This document shows, one piece after another, positions 6,709 through 14,124 of a stretch of 17,408 nucleotides of DNA. Every line of letters begins with the position of its first letter. Positions within the stretch are counted from its first letter, which is position 1. The DNA comes from Planctomycetota bacterium (lineage in GTDB: Bacteria; Planctomycetota; Phycisphaerae; FEN-1346). Where the stretch lies: the NCBI GenBank assembly GCA_026386995.1, contig JAPLMO010000275.1, positions 1 through 17,408 of the forward strand. The letters run 5' to 3'. Under the pieces are notes generated by a model. That model saw only the letters and a program-made list of their open reading frames with translations, did no database searches and was not told the DNA's origin. The position numbers and the translations under genes were made by a program.

Positions 6709-8133
6709 GTGAAAATTCTCCTGGTCCAGCCTCCTCCACCGCCGGATTATATCGGGTTCCGGCGGACGGCTTTGCCGGAGCCTCTGGCGATGGAGTCTAT
6801 CGGTGCGTTTGCCGAGGCCAATCACGACGTGCACATCCTGGACATGCGCCTGGGCGACGGCCTCCCGGCCGCGCTCGACGAATTCCAGCCCGACTTGGTG
6901 GGCATCACGTGCCTGACGACCGAGGTCTACAACGCCCAGGCCGTCCTGAAGAAGGTCAAGGACTGGCGGCCGGAGGTGTTCACCCTGGCGGGCGGTCTGC
7001 ACGCGAGCCTGCTATCCGAGGACTTCCAGAAAGAGTACGTCGACGCCATCGTCGTCGGCGAGGGCGAGACGACCTTTAAGGAACTCCTCGAAACGCTCGG
7101 CGACGCCCCGGCCAAGCGGACGCCCGAGGCCCTCGCGAAGATCGACGGCCTCGCCTGGCGCCGCCCCAGCGGCGAGTGGGTCTTTAACCGCGACCGGACG
7201 CTCCTGGCCTCGCTCGACTCGCTGCCGATGCCCGCGCGGCATCTGGCGGCCAAGTACGCCGCCGAGTACTTCTTCCTCTTCGACAAGCCGCACACACTCA
7301 TCGCCACCAGCCGCGGGTGCCCGTTCAAGTGCAACTTCTGCTCGGTCTGGAAGTTCTATCACAAGAAGTGCCGCTACCAGTCGGCCGAGCGGGTCGTGGC
7401 CGAGGTCGAGACGGTCCAGACCCGCACGATCAGTTTCGTGGACGACAACTTCCTGGCCAACGTGCCGCGCGCCCACAAGATCGCCGACCTCATCCGCAAG
7501 CGCGGCATCAAGAAAGAGTTCGGGATGCAGGCGCGGACCGACACGATCTCCCGTCACCCGGACCTGCTGAAGAAGTGGCGCGAAGTGGGCCTGGAGACCA
7601 TCCTGATCGGCTTCGAGGCGGCCAGCCAGGAAAAACTAGACTCGGTCGCCAAGGGCGCCACCATCGAGCAGAACGAGAAGGCGATGGACATCCTGAACTC
7701 GCTCGGCGTCCACATGTGGGGCGCGTTCATCGTCGACCCGCAGTTCACCCAGGAGGACTTCCGGCAACTGAAGCGCTACCGCGAAGAGAAGGGCATCATC
7801 TACCCGCAGTTCACCATCCTGACGCCCCTGCCCGGGACGGACCTGTACCGCGAGCGATACGACGAACTTGTGACGCACGACTACCGGCTGTTCGACGCCC
7901 TGCACGCTGTGCTTCCGACGCGCCTGCCGCGCGAGGAGTTTTATAAGGAGTTCGCCGGCCTCTACCGGCCCGATAACCCCGGCCTCATCTACGATTGGAT
8001 TTCCAGCGGCCGCATCACGATGGAGCGAGCCCGTAAAGCCCGCGAGATCCTGATGGAACTGGGCAACTACGAAAACTTCCTTCAGGGCGAACGGGCTATG
8101 GGCCTTTCCCCCACGACCGCCGGAGACACATGA
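6709..8133 (+). CDS. Cobalamin-binding radical SAM protein, HpnR-like (lipid methylase type)
   Basis: 474 residues, class B radical SAM. Residues about 1-135 are a B12-binding Rossmann domain (DLVGITCLTTEVYNA, LAGGLHASLL, DAIVVGEGETTF). The radical SAM core has CPFKCNFC (C204, C208, C211) and a FVDDNFL strand. Near the C-terminus, TPLPGTDLY and THDYRLFDALHAVLPTRLP strongly recall hopanoid C-3 methylase HpnR, which methylates the A ring of hopanoids using methylcobalamin. This is a pattern match to remembered sequence, so a C-methyltransferase on hopanoids or another lipid is inferred, not shown. The start is GTG with GGGAGC 8 bases before it. Its stop overlaps the tatC start by four bases (ATGA), so the two are translationally coupled. 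It could be another B12 radical SAM methylase. Confidence 0.78.
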   Translation: MKILLVQPPPPPDYIGFRRTALPEPLAMESIGAFAEANHDVHILDMRLGDGLPAALDEFQPDLVGITCLTTEVYNAQAVLKKVKDWRPEVFTLAGGLHASLLSEDFQKEYVDAIVVGEGETTFKELLETLGDAPAKRTPEALAKIDGLAWRRPSGEWVFNRDRTLLASLDSLPMPARHLAAKYAAEYFFLFDKPHTLIATSRGCPFKCNFCSVWKFYHKKCRYQSAERVVAEVETVQTRTISFVDDNFLANVPRAHKIADLIRKRGIKKEFGMQARTDTISRHPDLLKKWREVGLETILIGFEAASQEKLDSVAKGATIEQNEKAMDILNSLGVHMWGAFIVDPQFTQEDFRQLKRYREEKGIIYPQFTILTPLPGTDLYRERYDELVTHDYRLFDALHAVLPTRLPREEFYKEFAGLYRPDNPGLIYDWISSGRITMERARKAREILMELGNYENFLQGERAMGLSPTTAGDT

Positions 8134-9380
8134 AAGTCATAAGACCGGACGTTGAGATGAGCCTTGGCGAGCACCTGGTCGAACTGCGCCATCGCATCAT
8201 CCTCGCCCTGCTGGGCCTGCTGGTGGGAACGACGCTGTGCGGCATCTTCTACCAGGAGTTGCTGACGGCGCTGCTGAGGCCGTACTATCAGGCCATGACG
8301 TCGCTGGAGAGCCGCGACGCGCCCCCGCCGCCACCGCCGTCGTCAGAATCGCCGTCCAAGCCCGGCGCGCTGCCGCCAGCCACGCCCGGGCCAGAGGCCG
8401 TGCCGAAGGCCGTCGAAGAACGCCTGGCGGCGCTGGAGGCAAGGCTCGCGCGCCTCGAGGGGGCCGCGGGCGGCTCCACCGCACCGGGCGCTGCAACCGC
8501 CCCGGCCTCGGACGCGCCCGCCAAGACACCGCAATCTCGCCTGATCCTGAGCGGCCCGATGACGGGCTATATCATGATCATCCTGATGTGCCTCATCACG
8601 GGCGTCATCATCGCCAGCCCGTGGGTCATCTATCAGATTTGGGCGTTCGTGGGGGTGGGCCTGCATTCGCACGAGCGAAAGCACGTCTACATTTACGGGC
8701 CGGCCAGTTTCCTGCTGTTCATCGGCGGCGGCTGCCTCTTCTACTTCTACGTCCTGCCGAAAGGCCTCGAAGCCCTGATGAGCCCGACCGCCGGCATCAA
8801 GATCAACGGCGCGTCGCTGATCGACCCCAGTTTCATGCTCGACGAGTACCTCTACTTCGTCGCCCTGATGACCCTGGTGTTCGGCATCGCGTTCCAGACG
8901 CCGCTGGTCGTCATGTTTATCGAGCGCATCGGGCTGGTGCCGCTGAAAACGCTCGTCAAGCAGCAGCGGCTGATCATCCTCATCATGGTGGTCATTGCCG
9001 CGCTCATCACACCCACGGTAGACCCCGTCAGCATGACCGCCATGGCCGTACCGCTGATCCTCCTGTACGAGATCGGCCTCATTGCGGCGTGGGTGACCGG
9101 CCGCAAGCGCCGCAAGTTGAAAGAGGCCGAGGAAGCCGCCGAGAAAGCCCGCCAGGCCGCCGAAGATGCCGCCTTCGAGGCGCGCCAGCGCAGCGAGAAC
9201 CCCTACGGCGGCGAGAGCCCCGGCAGCGGAGAGAGCCCCGGCAGCGGAGAGAACCCCGGCGGTAGCGAGAACCCCTACGGCAGCGGGGAGAACCCTGGCG
9301 GCGGTGAGAATTCCAGCGGTGGCGAGAACTCCGGCGGCAGCGGAGAGAACCCGCCCGACGACGTCGAGCCCATGCACTGA
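8130..9380 (+). CDS. tatC: Twin-arginine translocase subunit TatC, with large periplasmic insert and low-complexity C-terminal tail
   Basis: 416 residues, against about 250 for ordinary TatC. Conserved signatures are present: LGEHLVELRHR before TM1, SPWVIYQIWAFV, the HERKH motif containing the conserved Glu, GIAFQTPLVV, and ITPTVDP before the last helices. TatC binds twin-arginine signal peptides in the membrane and recruits TatA for export of folded proteins. Two additions are odd. Residues about 60-135, in the first periplasmic loop, hold a proline run, a coiled-coil stretch (VEERLAALEARLARLEG) and an Ala/Pro linker. Residues 324-416, cytoplasmic after TM6, form a charged helix (KEAEEAAEKARQAAED) then Gly-Ser-Glu-Asn repeats. 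The ATG overlaps the upstream stop. No tatA is in the window. Confidence 0.95.
   Translation: MKVIRPDVEMSLGEHLVELRHRIILALLGLLVGTTLCGIFYQELLTALLRPYYQAMTSLESRDAPPPPPPSSESPSKPGALPPATPGPEAVPKAVEERLAALEARLARLEGAAGGSTAPGAATAPASDAPAKTPQSRLILSGPMTGYIMIILMCLITGVIIASPWVIYQIWAFVGVGLHSHERKHVYIYGPASFLLFIGGGCLFYFYVLPKGLEALMSPTAGIKINGASLIDPSFMLDEYLYFVALMTLVFGIAFQTPLVVMFIERIGLVPLKTLVKQQRLIILIMVVIAALITPTVDPVSMTAMAVPLILLYEIGLIAAWVTGRKRRKLKEAEEAAEKARQAAEDAAFEARQRSENPYGGESPGSGESPGSGENPGGSENPYGSGENPGGGENSSGGENSGGSGENPPDDVEPMH
9192..9352 (+). repeat. Imperfect tandem repeats encoding Gly-Ser-Glu-Asn-Pro units in the tatC tail
   Basis: Units of about 15-18 bases built on GGCAGCGGAGAGAGCCCC and variants (GGCGAGAACCCC, GGCGGTGAGAATTCC) run in frame, encoding GESPGSG, GENPGGS, ENPYGSG and GENSGGS blocks. 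Unit length varies by three bases, so copy-number change keeps the frame. Confidence 0.75.
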
Positions 9381-9465
9381 GCCGCATCCCCCCTGCGTCA
9401 CCGCTGACCGTCGTCCGCCGCATGGAAAAGGCATACGGCAGGTGTCCCCCGAAATCAGCGCATTG

Positions 9466-9966
9466 TTATGTCTTGTTTTTGCTTTTCTTGTTCTGGATTT
9501 CACTTTTGATGAAATCCAGGTAATCCTGAAATGGTAAAAGGATGAGACCCTGGCGATTTGCGTCTTCCATAAGGTAGCAGACGGGATGAACTTGCAAGAG
9601 TTCCTCTTGCCAGCGCTTTAAGAACAGCAACACGTGTTCCTCTTTCTTGTATTTGGCGTATCCTATCCAACCCCCGCTTCTGAACCGAAGGGCGTCTTTG
9701 GGAACGTCCTTGCCATAAAAAACCGTTTCAATCCTGACATCATAACTCATTCCTCCATCCTTTGCGGTGGCATCATGAATGGTTGTCACGTTGCCCAAAA
9801 CAATAACATCGCTCTCTCCGATGAGCTTCTGGATGATTTCCTTTCGTTGTGCCGAAGGATCTGATTCCTTGTCACTTCCCGCGGGTCTGCCTTGTGGATC
9901 AGACTGCCCCCTGACGGTGCAACCCGCAAATACTGCGATCGTGAGGACGATGGGAATGATTTTCAT
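9466..9966 (-). CDS. Small lipoprotein of unknown function
   Basis: 166 residues. The start MKIIPIVLTIAVFAGC is a signal peptide with lipobox VFAGC (C16), so the protein is lipid-anchored. The mature part (about 45-150) has the pattern of a small beta-rich domain: SDVIVLGNVTTI, YDVRIETVFYGKD, EEHVLLFLKRWQ, as seen in many poorly characterised proteins with a predicted OB- or TIMP-like strand order. The C-terminus is lysine-rich. AAGGAG lies about 8-9 bases before the ATG. The gene is visibly richer in A and T and in AAA/AAT codons than its neighbours, which may mean recent transfer or weak expression. It is convergent with tatC, and 207 bp separate it from the esterase upstream. I cannot assign a function. 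Confidence 0.75.
   Translation of the reverse strand: MKIIPIVLTIAVFAGCTVRGQSDPQGRPAGSDKESDPSAQRKEIIQKLIGESDVIVLGNVTTIHDATAKDGGMSYDVRIETVFYGKDVPKDALRFRSGGWIGYAKYKKEEHVLLFLKRWQEELLQVHPVCYLMEDANRQGLILLPFQDYLDFIKSEIQNKKSKNKT
9493..9519. repeat. 10-bp perfect inverted repeat within the lipoprotein 3' end
   Basis: CTGGATTTCA (9493-9502) and TGAAATCCAG (9510-9519) with a 7-base loop. It overlaps the last codons of the minus-strand lipoprotein and lies about 110 bp after the tatC stop. It lacks a following T-run in either direction, so a terminator role for the convergent pair is possible but unproven. Confidence 0.35.
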
Positions 9967-10173
9967 CTCCGTTACTCCTTCCGTAACCGTTCACGGGGTT
10001 CTTACCTTTGGCGTAGCCACCGGAACCCCACTTCGGTAGCCCGACAAGCATGATCTTCGTTGCGGCTTTTGGCTTTGTCAAACGCCCCCCAAGAGTTTTC
10101 CAAGAATCCGGTCCGCCAAGCGTCGGGAATTCGGGGGAATGCCGCGCTAAACACGTACGTGCACCCACCATTA

Positions 10174-11076
10174 TCATTTCGCCGCAAAGCCCAGGTTCTT
10201 CAGCCACTCTGCACAGATCGCCGGCCACTGCCGCACATCGCTCGACTTGGCGCCGTCAGCGAGGCCCATGCCGTGCGGCCCGTGCGGGAAGACGTGCAGC
10301 GCAAACGGCACCTTGTTTTTCCGCAGGGCCATCGCAAACAGGAGGCTGTTCTCGACCGGCACCGCCCCGTCGTCACTCGTGTGCCAGAGGAACACGGGCG
10401 GCGTCTGGGGCGTCACGCGGGTCTCAAGGCTCAGTTCCTGCCGCAACTTCGGGGCCGGGTTCGGACCCAGGAGGTTCACCATCGAGCCGTCGTGGCGGGC
10501 GTCGCCGAACGTGATGACCGGGTAGCACAGGATCGCCGCATCGGGCCGGCAACTCTGCCGATCGATCGGATCGGCAGCGTCGGGCTTGCCGGCGTCGAAA
10601 ATCGTGGTGGCCGAGGCCGCCAGGTGGCCGCCCGCGCTGAAGCCCAGAATGCCGACGCGCTTCGGGTCGATCTTCCACTCCGCCGCGCGGGCGCGGACCG
10701 TGCGGATCGCCCGCTGCGCATCGCCGAGCGGCACAGGATGCCGGTACGGCTTGACGCGATAGTCCAGCACGAACCCCGCCACGCCGACGCTGTTGAGCCA
10801 CTTGCAAATGGGCGCGCCCTCGTGGCCCGCGCGGCCGCCGTAGCCGCCGCCCGGGCAAACGATGACACACGCAAACGGCCCGTCGCCTTTCGGCAGGTAC
10901 GGCGTGATGCGCGGCTTATCCTCCAACGTGTCGCCCTTGGCGCCCGGAGCGCCGCCGGGCCAGAGGAAGATCGGCTCGGGCGCCGCAGGCGCGGCCGCAG
11001 GCGCCGCCTCCGCGGTACAAGCCACCGCTGCAAGTGCTAGGACCAGGCCCGTCGTCAGCATCGCATGGTGCAACAA
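10174..11076 (-). CDS. Exported alpha/beta hydrolase (acetyl xylan esterase-like)
   Basis: 300 residues with a signal peptide (about 1-24). The alpha/beta-hydrolase core shows VCPGGGYGGRA (oxyanion region), nucleophile elbow GFSAGGH (S147), HTSDDGAVP (acid D235 or D236) and FPHGPHGMGL (H268). This full triad and the PGGGY motif are typical of small secreted carbohydrate esterases that remove acetyl groups from xylan or other polysaccharides. The substrate is inferred. The start is TTG at 11076, fixed by AGGAGG 7 bases upstream; the next ATG (residue 6) would be too far from that site. It begins 23 bp after the stop of a B12-type radical SAM gene, so the two are probably cotranscribed. Confidence 0.85.
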   Translation of the reverse strand: MLHHAMLTTGLVLALAAVACTAEAAPAAAPAAPEPIFLWPGGAPGAKGDTLEDKPRITPYLPKGDGPFACVIVCPGGGYGGRAGHEGAPICKWLNSVGVAGFVLDYRVKPYRHPVPLGDAQRAIRTVRARAAEWKIDPKRVGILGFSAGGHLAASATTIFDAGKPDAADPIDRQSCRPDAAILCYPVITFGDARHDGSMVNLLGPNPAPKLRQELSLETRVTPQTPPVFLWHTSDDGAVPVENSLLFAMALRKNKVPFALHVFPHGPHGMGLADGAKSSDVRQWPAICAEWLKNLGFAAK

Positions 11077-11083
11077 GGTTCAG

Positions 11084-11089
11084 CCTCCT
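11084..11089 (-). promoter_or_regulatory. Shine-Dalgarno site that fixes the TTG start at 11076
   Basis: On minus, AAAGGAGG precedes the TTG at 11076; the AGGAGG core ends 7 bases before it. A good ATG 15 bases further into the gene is 22 bases from the site, so TTG is preferred. Confidence 0.65.
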
Positions 11090-11099
11090 TTCAGCAAGA

Positions 11100-12554
11100 T
11101 CAGACACCGCTCACCTTATCGCGCATCCGCCGCAGGATGTGCCAGAACGCGCCGCGCGCCCCAGCCCGGATGGCCCGAACCAGGGGCGTGTTATCGCTGT
11201 AGTTATAACTGCCGGCATCGGCACCCGCAACGCCGGGGGCTGGTTCCTCGGCAGGCTCGAAGAACCGCGGGTCGCCGCCGATAAGTTCGCGCACTAGCCG
11301 TGCCGGCCGCTCGCCGAGCGTCCGGGCAATGTAAAAGTTCGGCCGCAGGAAATCCACTGGCCCGTCATAGCGGCGGCGCAGGTTCGGATTCACTTCCGGC
11401 GGCCCCTCGGCCAGCACGCGCTCATGCATCGCCGTGCCGGGATAGATGCGGATGCCCAGCGCCGCCCCCGCGCAGTCCGGGTCGATCTGCTTGACGAACC
11501 CGATCGTCTCGGCCGCCGTCTCGGGCGTCTCGCCCGGCCCACCCAAGAGAAGGTCCAGCATCACGGCCATGCCGCGCTCGCGGCAGAGGCGGACGGCCGT
11601 CGCCAGGTCGTCCCGCCGGTGCGGCTGGCGATACGTCTCGAGCATCGCCTCCGCCGCCGCATCGGCAGTGAAGTTGATCCCCGCGCAGCCGGCCCGCTTC
11701 ATCGCGTCGGCCAGCGCCGCATCGAACGGTTGCACCGCCAGGTAGGCGTACCAGCGGACCCGCTCGCCCATGCCGCGCCGGATGAGTTCCTCGCACACGG
11801 CCAGTGCATGCTCCCGCGGCACGTTGAATTCGGCGTCCGCCAGGTGCAAGACATCGACGCCTTGCGCCAGCAGCGCAGCGACCTCGTCCGCCACTTCTCG
11901 CGGATCGCGGCGCCTGACGCGCGGCCCCTTGGCCAGCGGGTCGGCGCAATAGATGCACCGCCTGTCGCAGCCGCGCTTGGTCTCAACGGCCCCCTGCCCG
12001 CCGCTGTGGAAATACGCGAGGTTGTCCACGTTATCGCGGGCCGTCGGGAGCGCCAGATGATCGGGCCACGCGGGCGGGTTGCTCAGCACCCGCCCGTCGC
12101 GACGCCAGACCAGGCCGGGCACTTTCTCGAAATGACCGCGGCCTGCAAGTTCGCGGCACAGAAGGACGATCGCCTCTTCCCCGTCGCCGCGGACGGCGAA
12201 GTCGGCCCCCACGCGTTCCGCAAGCGTTTCAGCGAAGATCGAAACGCCCACGCCGCCCAGGACGATCGGCGCATCGGTCAGCCGCCGCACGATCTTGACC
12301 GTCTCCTGCAGGCTCGGCACGAACCACTGGGCGCTCGGCCAGAAACAGTCGTCCACGTTACGGAAGGTGATGCCCACGAGGGCCGCCGTCGCCTCCGCGA
12401 AATATTCCTCGAGCACCCACGCGGGGTCGTCCACGAGCGCCAGGTCGAGGACCTCCGCCTTGATGCCCGCCTTCCTCGCGGCCCCCGCCACGTAGTCCAT
12501 GCCGATGGGGGCGATGAGCGGCACCATGCGGTTCGTGTTGATCAGCGTAAGCAC
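11100..12554 (-). CDS. B12-binding-domain radical SAM protein of unknown substrate
   Basis: 484 residues from a GTG at 12554. The start LTLINTNRMVPLIAPIGMDYVA is a common opening of B12-binding radical SAM proteins; the cobalamin-type Rossmann domain runs to about residue 135 (APIVLGGVGVSIFAE, DFAVRGDGEEA). The cluster motif GCDRRCIYC (C196, C200, C203) binds the [4Fe-4S]. LLLGGPGETPETAAET and LGIRIYPGTAMHE are the usual later strands. The reaction cannot be told; methylations and ring formations are both known in this class. AGGG is 6 bases before the GTG. The same frame stays open to 14237, but the stretch beyond 12554 lies opposite a better gene and lacks domain sense. The promoter is presumably in the 168-bp divergent gap. 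It is followed by an esterase after 23 bp. Confidence 0.78.
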   Translation of the reverse strand: MLTLINTNRMVPLIAPIGMDYVAGAARKAGIKAEVLDLALVDDPAWVLEEYFAEATAALVGITFRNVDDCFWPSAQWFVPSLQETVKIVRRLTDAPIVLGGVGVSIFAETLAERVGADFAVRGDGEEAIVLLCRELAGRGHFEKVPGLVWRRDGRVLSNPPAWPDHLALPTARDNVDNLAYFHSGGQGAVETKRGCDRRCIYCADPLAKGPRVRRRDPREVADEVAALLAQGVDVLHLADAEFNVPREHALAVCEELIRRGMGERVRWYAYLAVQPFDAALADAMKRAGCAGINFTADAAAEAMLETYRQPHRRDDLATAVRLCRERGMAVMLDLLLGGPGETPETAAETIGFVKQIDPDCAGAALGIRIYPGTAMHERVLAEGPPEVNPNLRRRYDGPVDFLRPNFYIARTLGERPARLVRELIGGDPRFFEPAEEPAPGVAGADAGSYNYSDNTPLVRAIRAGARGAFWHILRRMRDKVSGV

Positions 12555-12591
12555 GCAAGCCCTGCCTTCCAGGGTGGCCGCCAGTAAACCC

Positions 12592-12620
12592 TTGCATCGG
12601 TTCACATTCTGCGAGATTAT
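12592..12620 (+). promoter_or_regulatory. Possible promoter for the SGNH hydrolase gene
   Basis: TTGCAT (12592-12597), 17-base spacer, GATTAT (12615-12620) on plus. The start would be about 95 bases before the ATG. The -10 box is imperfect, so this is a weak candidate. Confidence 0.3.
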
Positions 12621-12722
12621 GACGGGGTAGAATATCTGACCCTGCTGCCGGCGGCCAGAGAAATTGAGGCGCTGCGGGCGCCCCGCCGCGGGCAGCCGCA
12701 CAAACAGAAGGAGAGAGACGTC

Positions 12723-14087
12723 ATGTTGATCCGTACCGCTGTTGTGGCCCTGGCGCTGGCAACCCTGTTGTGCGGAACCGTCCTGGCGGAGGACGCCGCG
12801 GCGCCGGCCCTCAAGAAGGGCGACCGCATCGTGTTCCTGGGCGATTCCATCACGGCCGGAGGCGGAATCACGACCGGCTACATCACGTTTATCAAGAACG
12901 CCCTCGAAGCCAACGCCAAGGACCTCGGCGTCAAGACCGTCAACGCCGGCGTCAGCGGCAACAAGGTGCCCGACCTCCAGAAAAGGCTGGAGAAAGACGT
13001 CCTCAGCAAGGACCCCACCATCGTCTTCATCTACATCGGCATCAACGACGTCTGGCACTGGAAGAAGCAGGCCGACGGCAGCATGGCCGGAGGCACGCCC
13101 AAGGACGAGTACGGGGCCGGCCTGAAGGACATCGTCGGCAAGATAAAGGCCGCCGGCGCGAGGGTCATACTGTGCACCCCAAGCACCATCGGCGAGAAGG
13201 CCGACGGCTCGAACGAGTACGACCCCATGCTCGAAGAATACGCCGCCATCAGCCGCAACGTCGCCAAGGACTGCGACGTGCAACTCCTGGACTTGCGCCA
13301 GATCTTCATCGATTACGAGAAGGCCAACAACAAGAGCAACCAGCCCAAGGGCGTCCTGACGGGCGACGGCGTCCACCTGAACAAGGAAGGCAACAAACTT
13401 GTGGCGGAGGCCATGTTGAAGGCCCTCGGCGCCGGGGGGCTGTCCCTGAAGAAGGGCGACCGCATAGTCTTCCTGGGCGACTCCATCACGGCCGCCGGTG
13501 CGGGCCCGAATGGCTACATCACGCTCATCAAGAACGCCCTGGACGCCAAAGCCAAGGACCTGGGCGTCGAAACCATTGGCGCCGGCATCAGCGGCAACAA
13601 GGTGCCCGATCTGCAGCGGCGGCTGGAGAGAGATGTCCTCGGCAAGAACCCCACCATCGTCTTCATTTACATCGGCATCAACGACGTCTGGCACTGGAAG
13701 AAGCAGGGCAACGGCGGCATGACCGGCGGCACGCCCAAGGACAAGTTCGAGGCGGGACTGAAGGAGATCATCGGCAAGATAAAAACCGCCGGCGCGAAGA
13801 CCGTGCTGTGCACCCCCACCGTCATCGGCGAGAAGGGCGACGGCTCGAACGAGCGCGACGCCATGCTCGAAGAGTACGCTGCCATCAGCCGCAGCGTCGC
13901 CAAGGACTGCGGCGTACCTCTCCTGGACTTGCGCCAGATCTTCATAGATTACGAGAAGGCCAACAACAAGGGCAACCAGCCCCAGGGCATCCTGACCAGC
14001 GACAGCGTCCACCTGAACGGCGAAGGCAACAAACTCGTGGCGGCGGCCATGCTGAAGGTGCTCGGCGTCGCGCCGGTCGCCAAGTAG
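12723..14087 (+). CDS. Exported SGNH/GDSL hydrolase with two tandem copies of the catalytic domain
   Basis: 454 residues with a signal peptide ending near VLAEDAA. Domain 1 (about 30-236) and domain 2 (about 242-448) each start LKKGDRIVFLGDSIT (nucleophile S42 and S254), then carry the SGNKVPDL glycine block, YIGINDVWHW (Asn block) and the terminal Asp-His pair (GDGVHLN, SDSVHLN). All four SGNH blocks are intact in both, so both copies may be active. By hand alignment about 78% of residues match (45 differences over about 207), with no gaps and a fixed spacing of 212 residues (636 bp), showing an internal duplication. The family deacetylates sugars or hydrolyses esters. AAGGAG precedes the ATG. 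It is followed within 37 bp by an alpha/beta hydrolase. Confidence 0.9.
   Translation: MLIRTAVVALALATLLCGTVLAEDAAAPALKKGDRIVFLGDSITAGGGITTGYITFIKNALEANAKDLGVKTVNAGVSGNKVPDLQKRLEKDVLSKDPTIVFIYIGINDVWHWKKQADGSMAGGTPKDEYGAGLKDIVGKIKAAGARVILCTPSTIGEKADGSNEYDPMLEEYAAISRNVAKDCDVQLLDLRQIFIDYEKANNKSNQPKGVLTGDGVHLNKEGNKLVAEAMLKALGAGGLSLKKGDRIVFLGDSITAAGAGPNGYITLIKNALDAKAKDLGVETIGAGISGNKVPDLQRRLERDVLGKNPTIVFIYIGINDVWHWKKQGNGGMTGGTPKDKFEAGLKEIIGKIKTAGAKTVLCTPTVIGEKGDGSNERDAMLEEYAAISRSVAKDCGVPLLDLRQIFIDYEKANNKGNQPQGILTSDSVHLNGEGNKLVAAAMLKVLGVAPVAK
12810..14081 (+). repeat. Two-copy tandem duplication, 636-bp unit, inside the SGNH gene
   Basis: Unit 1 runs from 12810 to 13445 and unit 2 from 13446 to about 14081, in the same frame and without insertions or deletions across about 207 residues. 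Near-identical nucleotide runs persist, for example CACTGGAAGAAGCAG and GACTTGCGCCAGATCTTCAT in both, suggesting an old but conserved or partly homogenised copy. Confidence 0.9.
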
Positions 14088-14124
14088 CGGGCCGGTCTTG
14101 TTTCGATCTGCGAAAGGCAGACCC

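Noticed and set aside
9899..10228. Minus frames around 10002-10228 in the gap between the lipoprotein and the esterase
   Set aside because: The frames overlap real genes at both ends and show no motif; the 207-bp gap holds no supported gene.
14098..14124. Upstream TTG as start of the 304-residue esterase
   Set aside because: It lacks a ribosome site and would put nine extra residues before a well-formed signal peptide; the ATG at 14125 is better.
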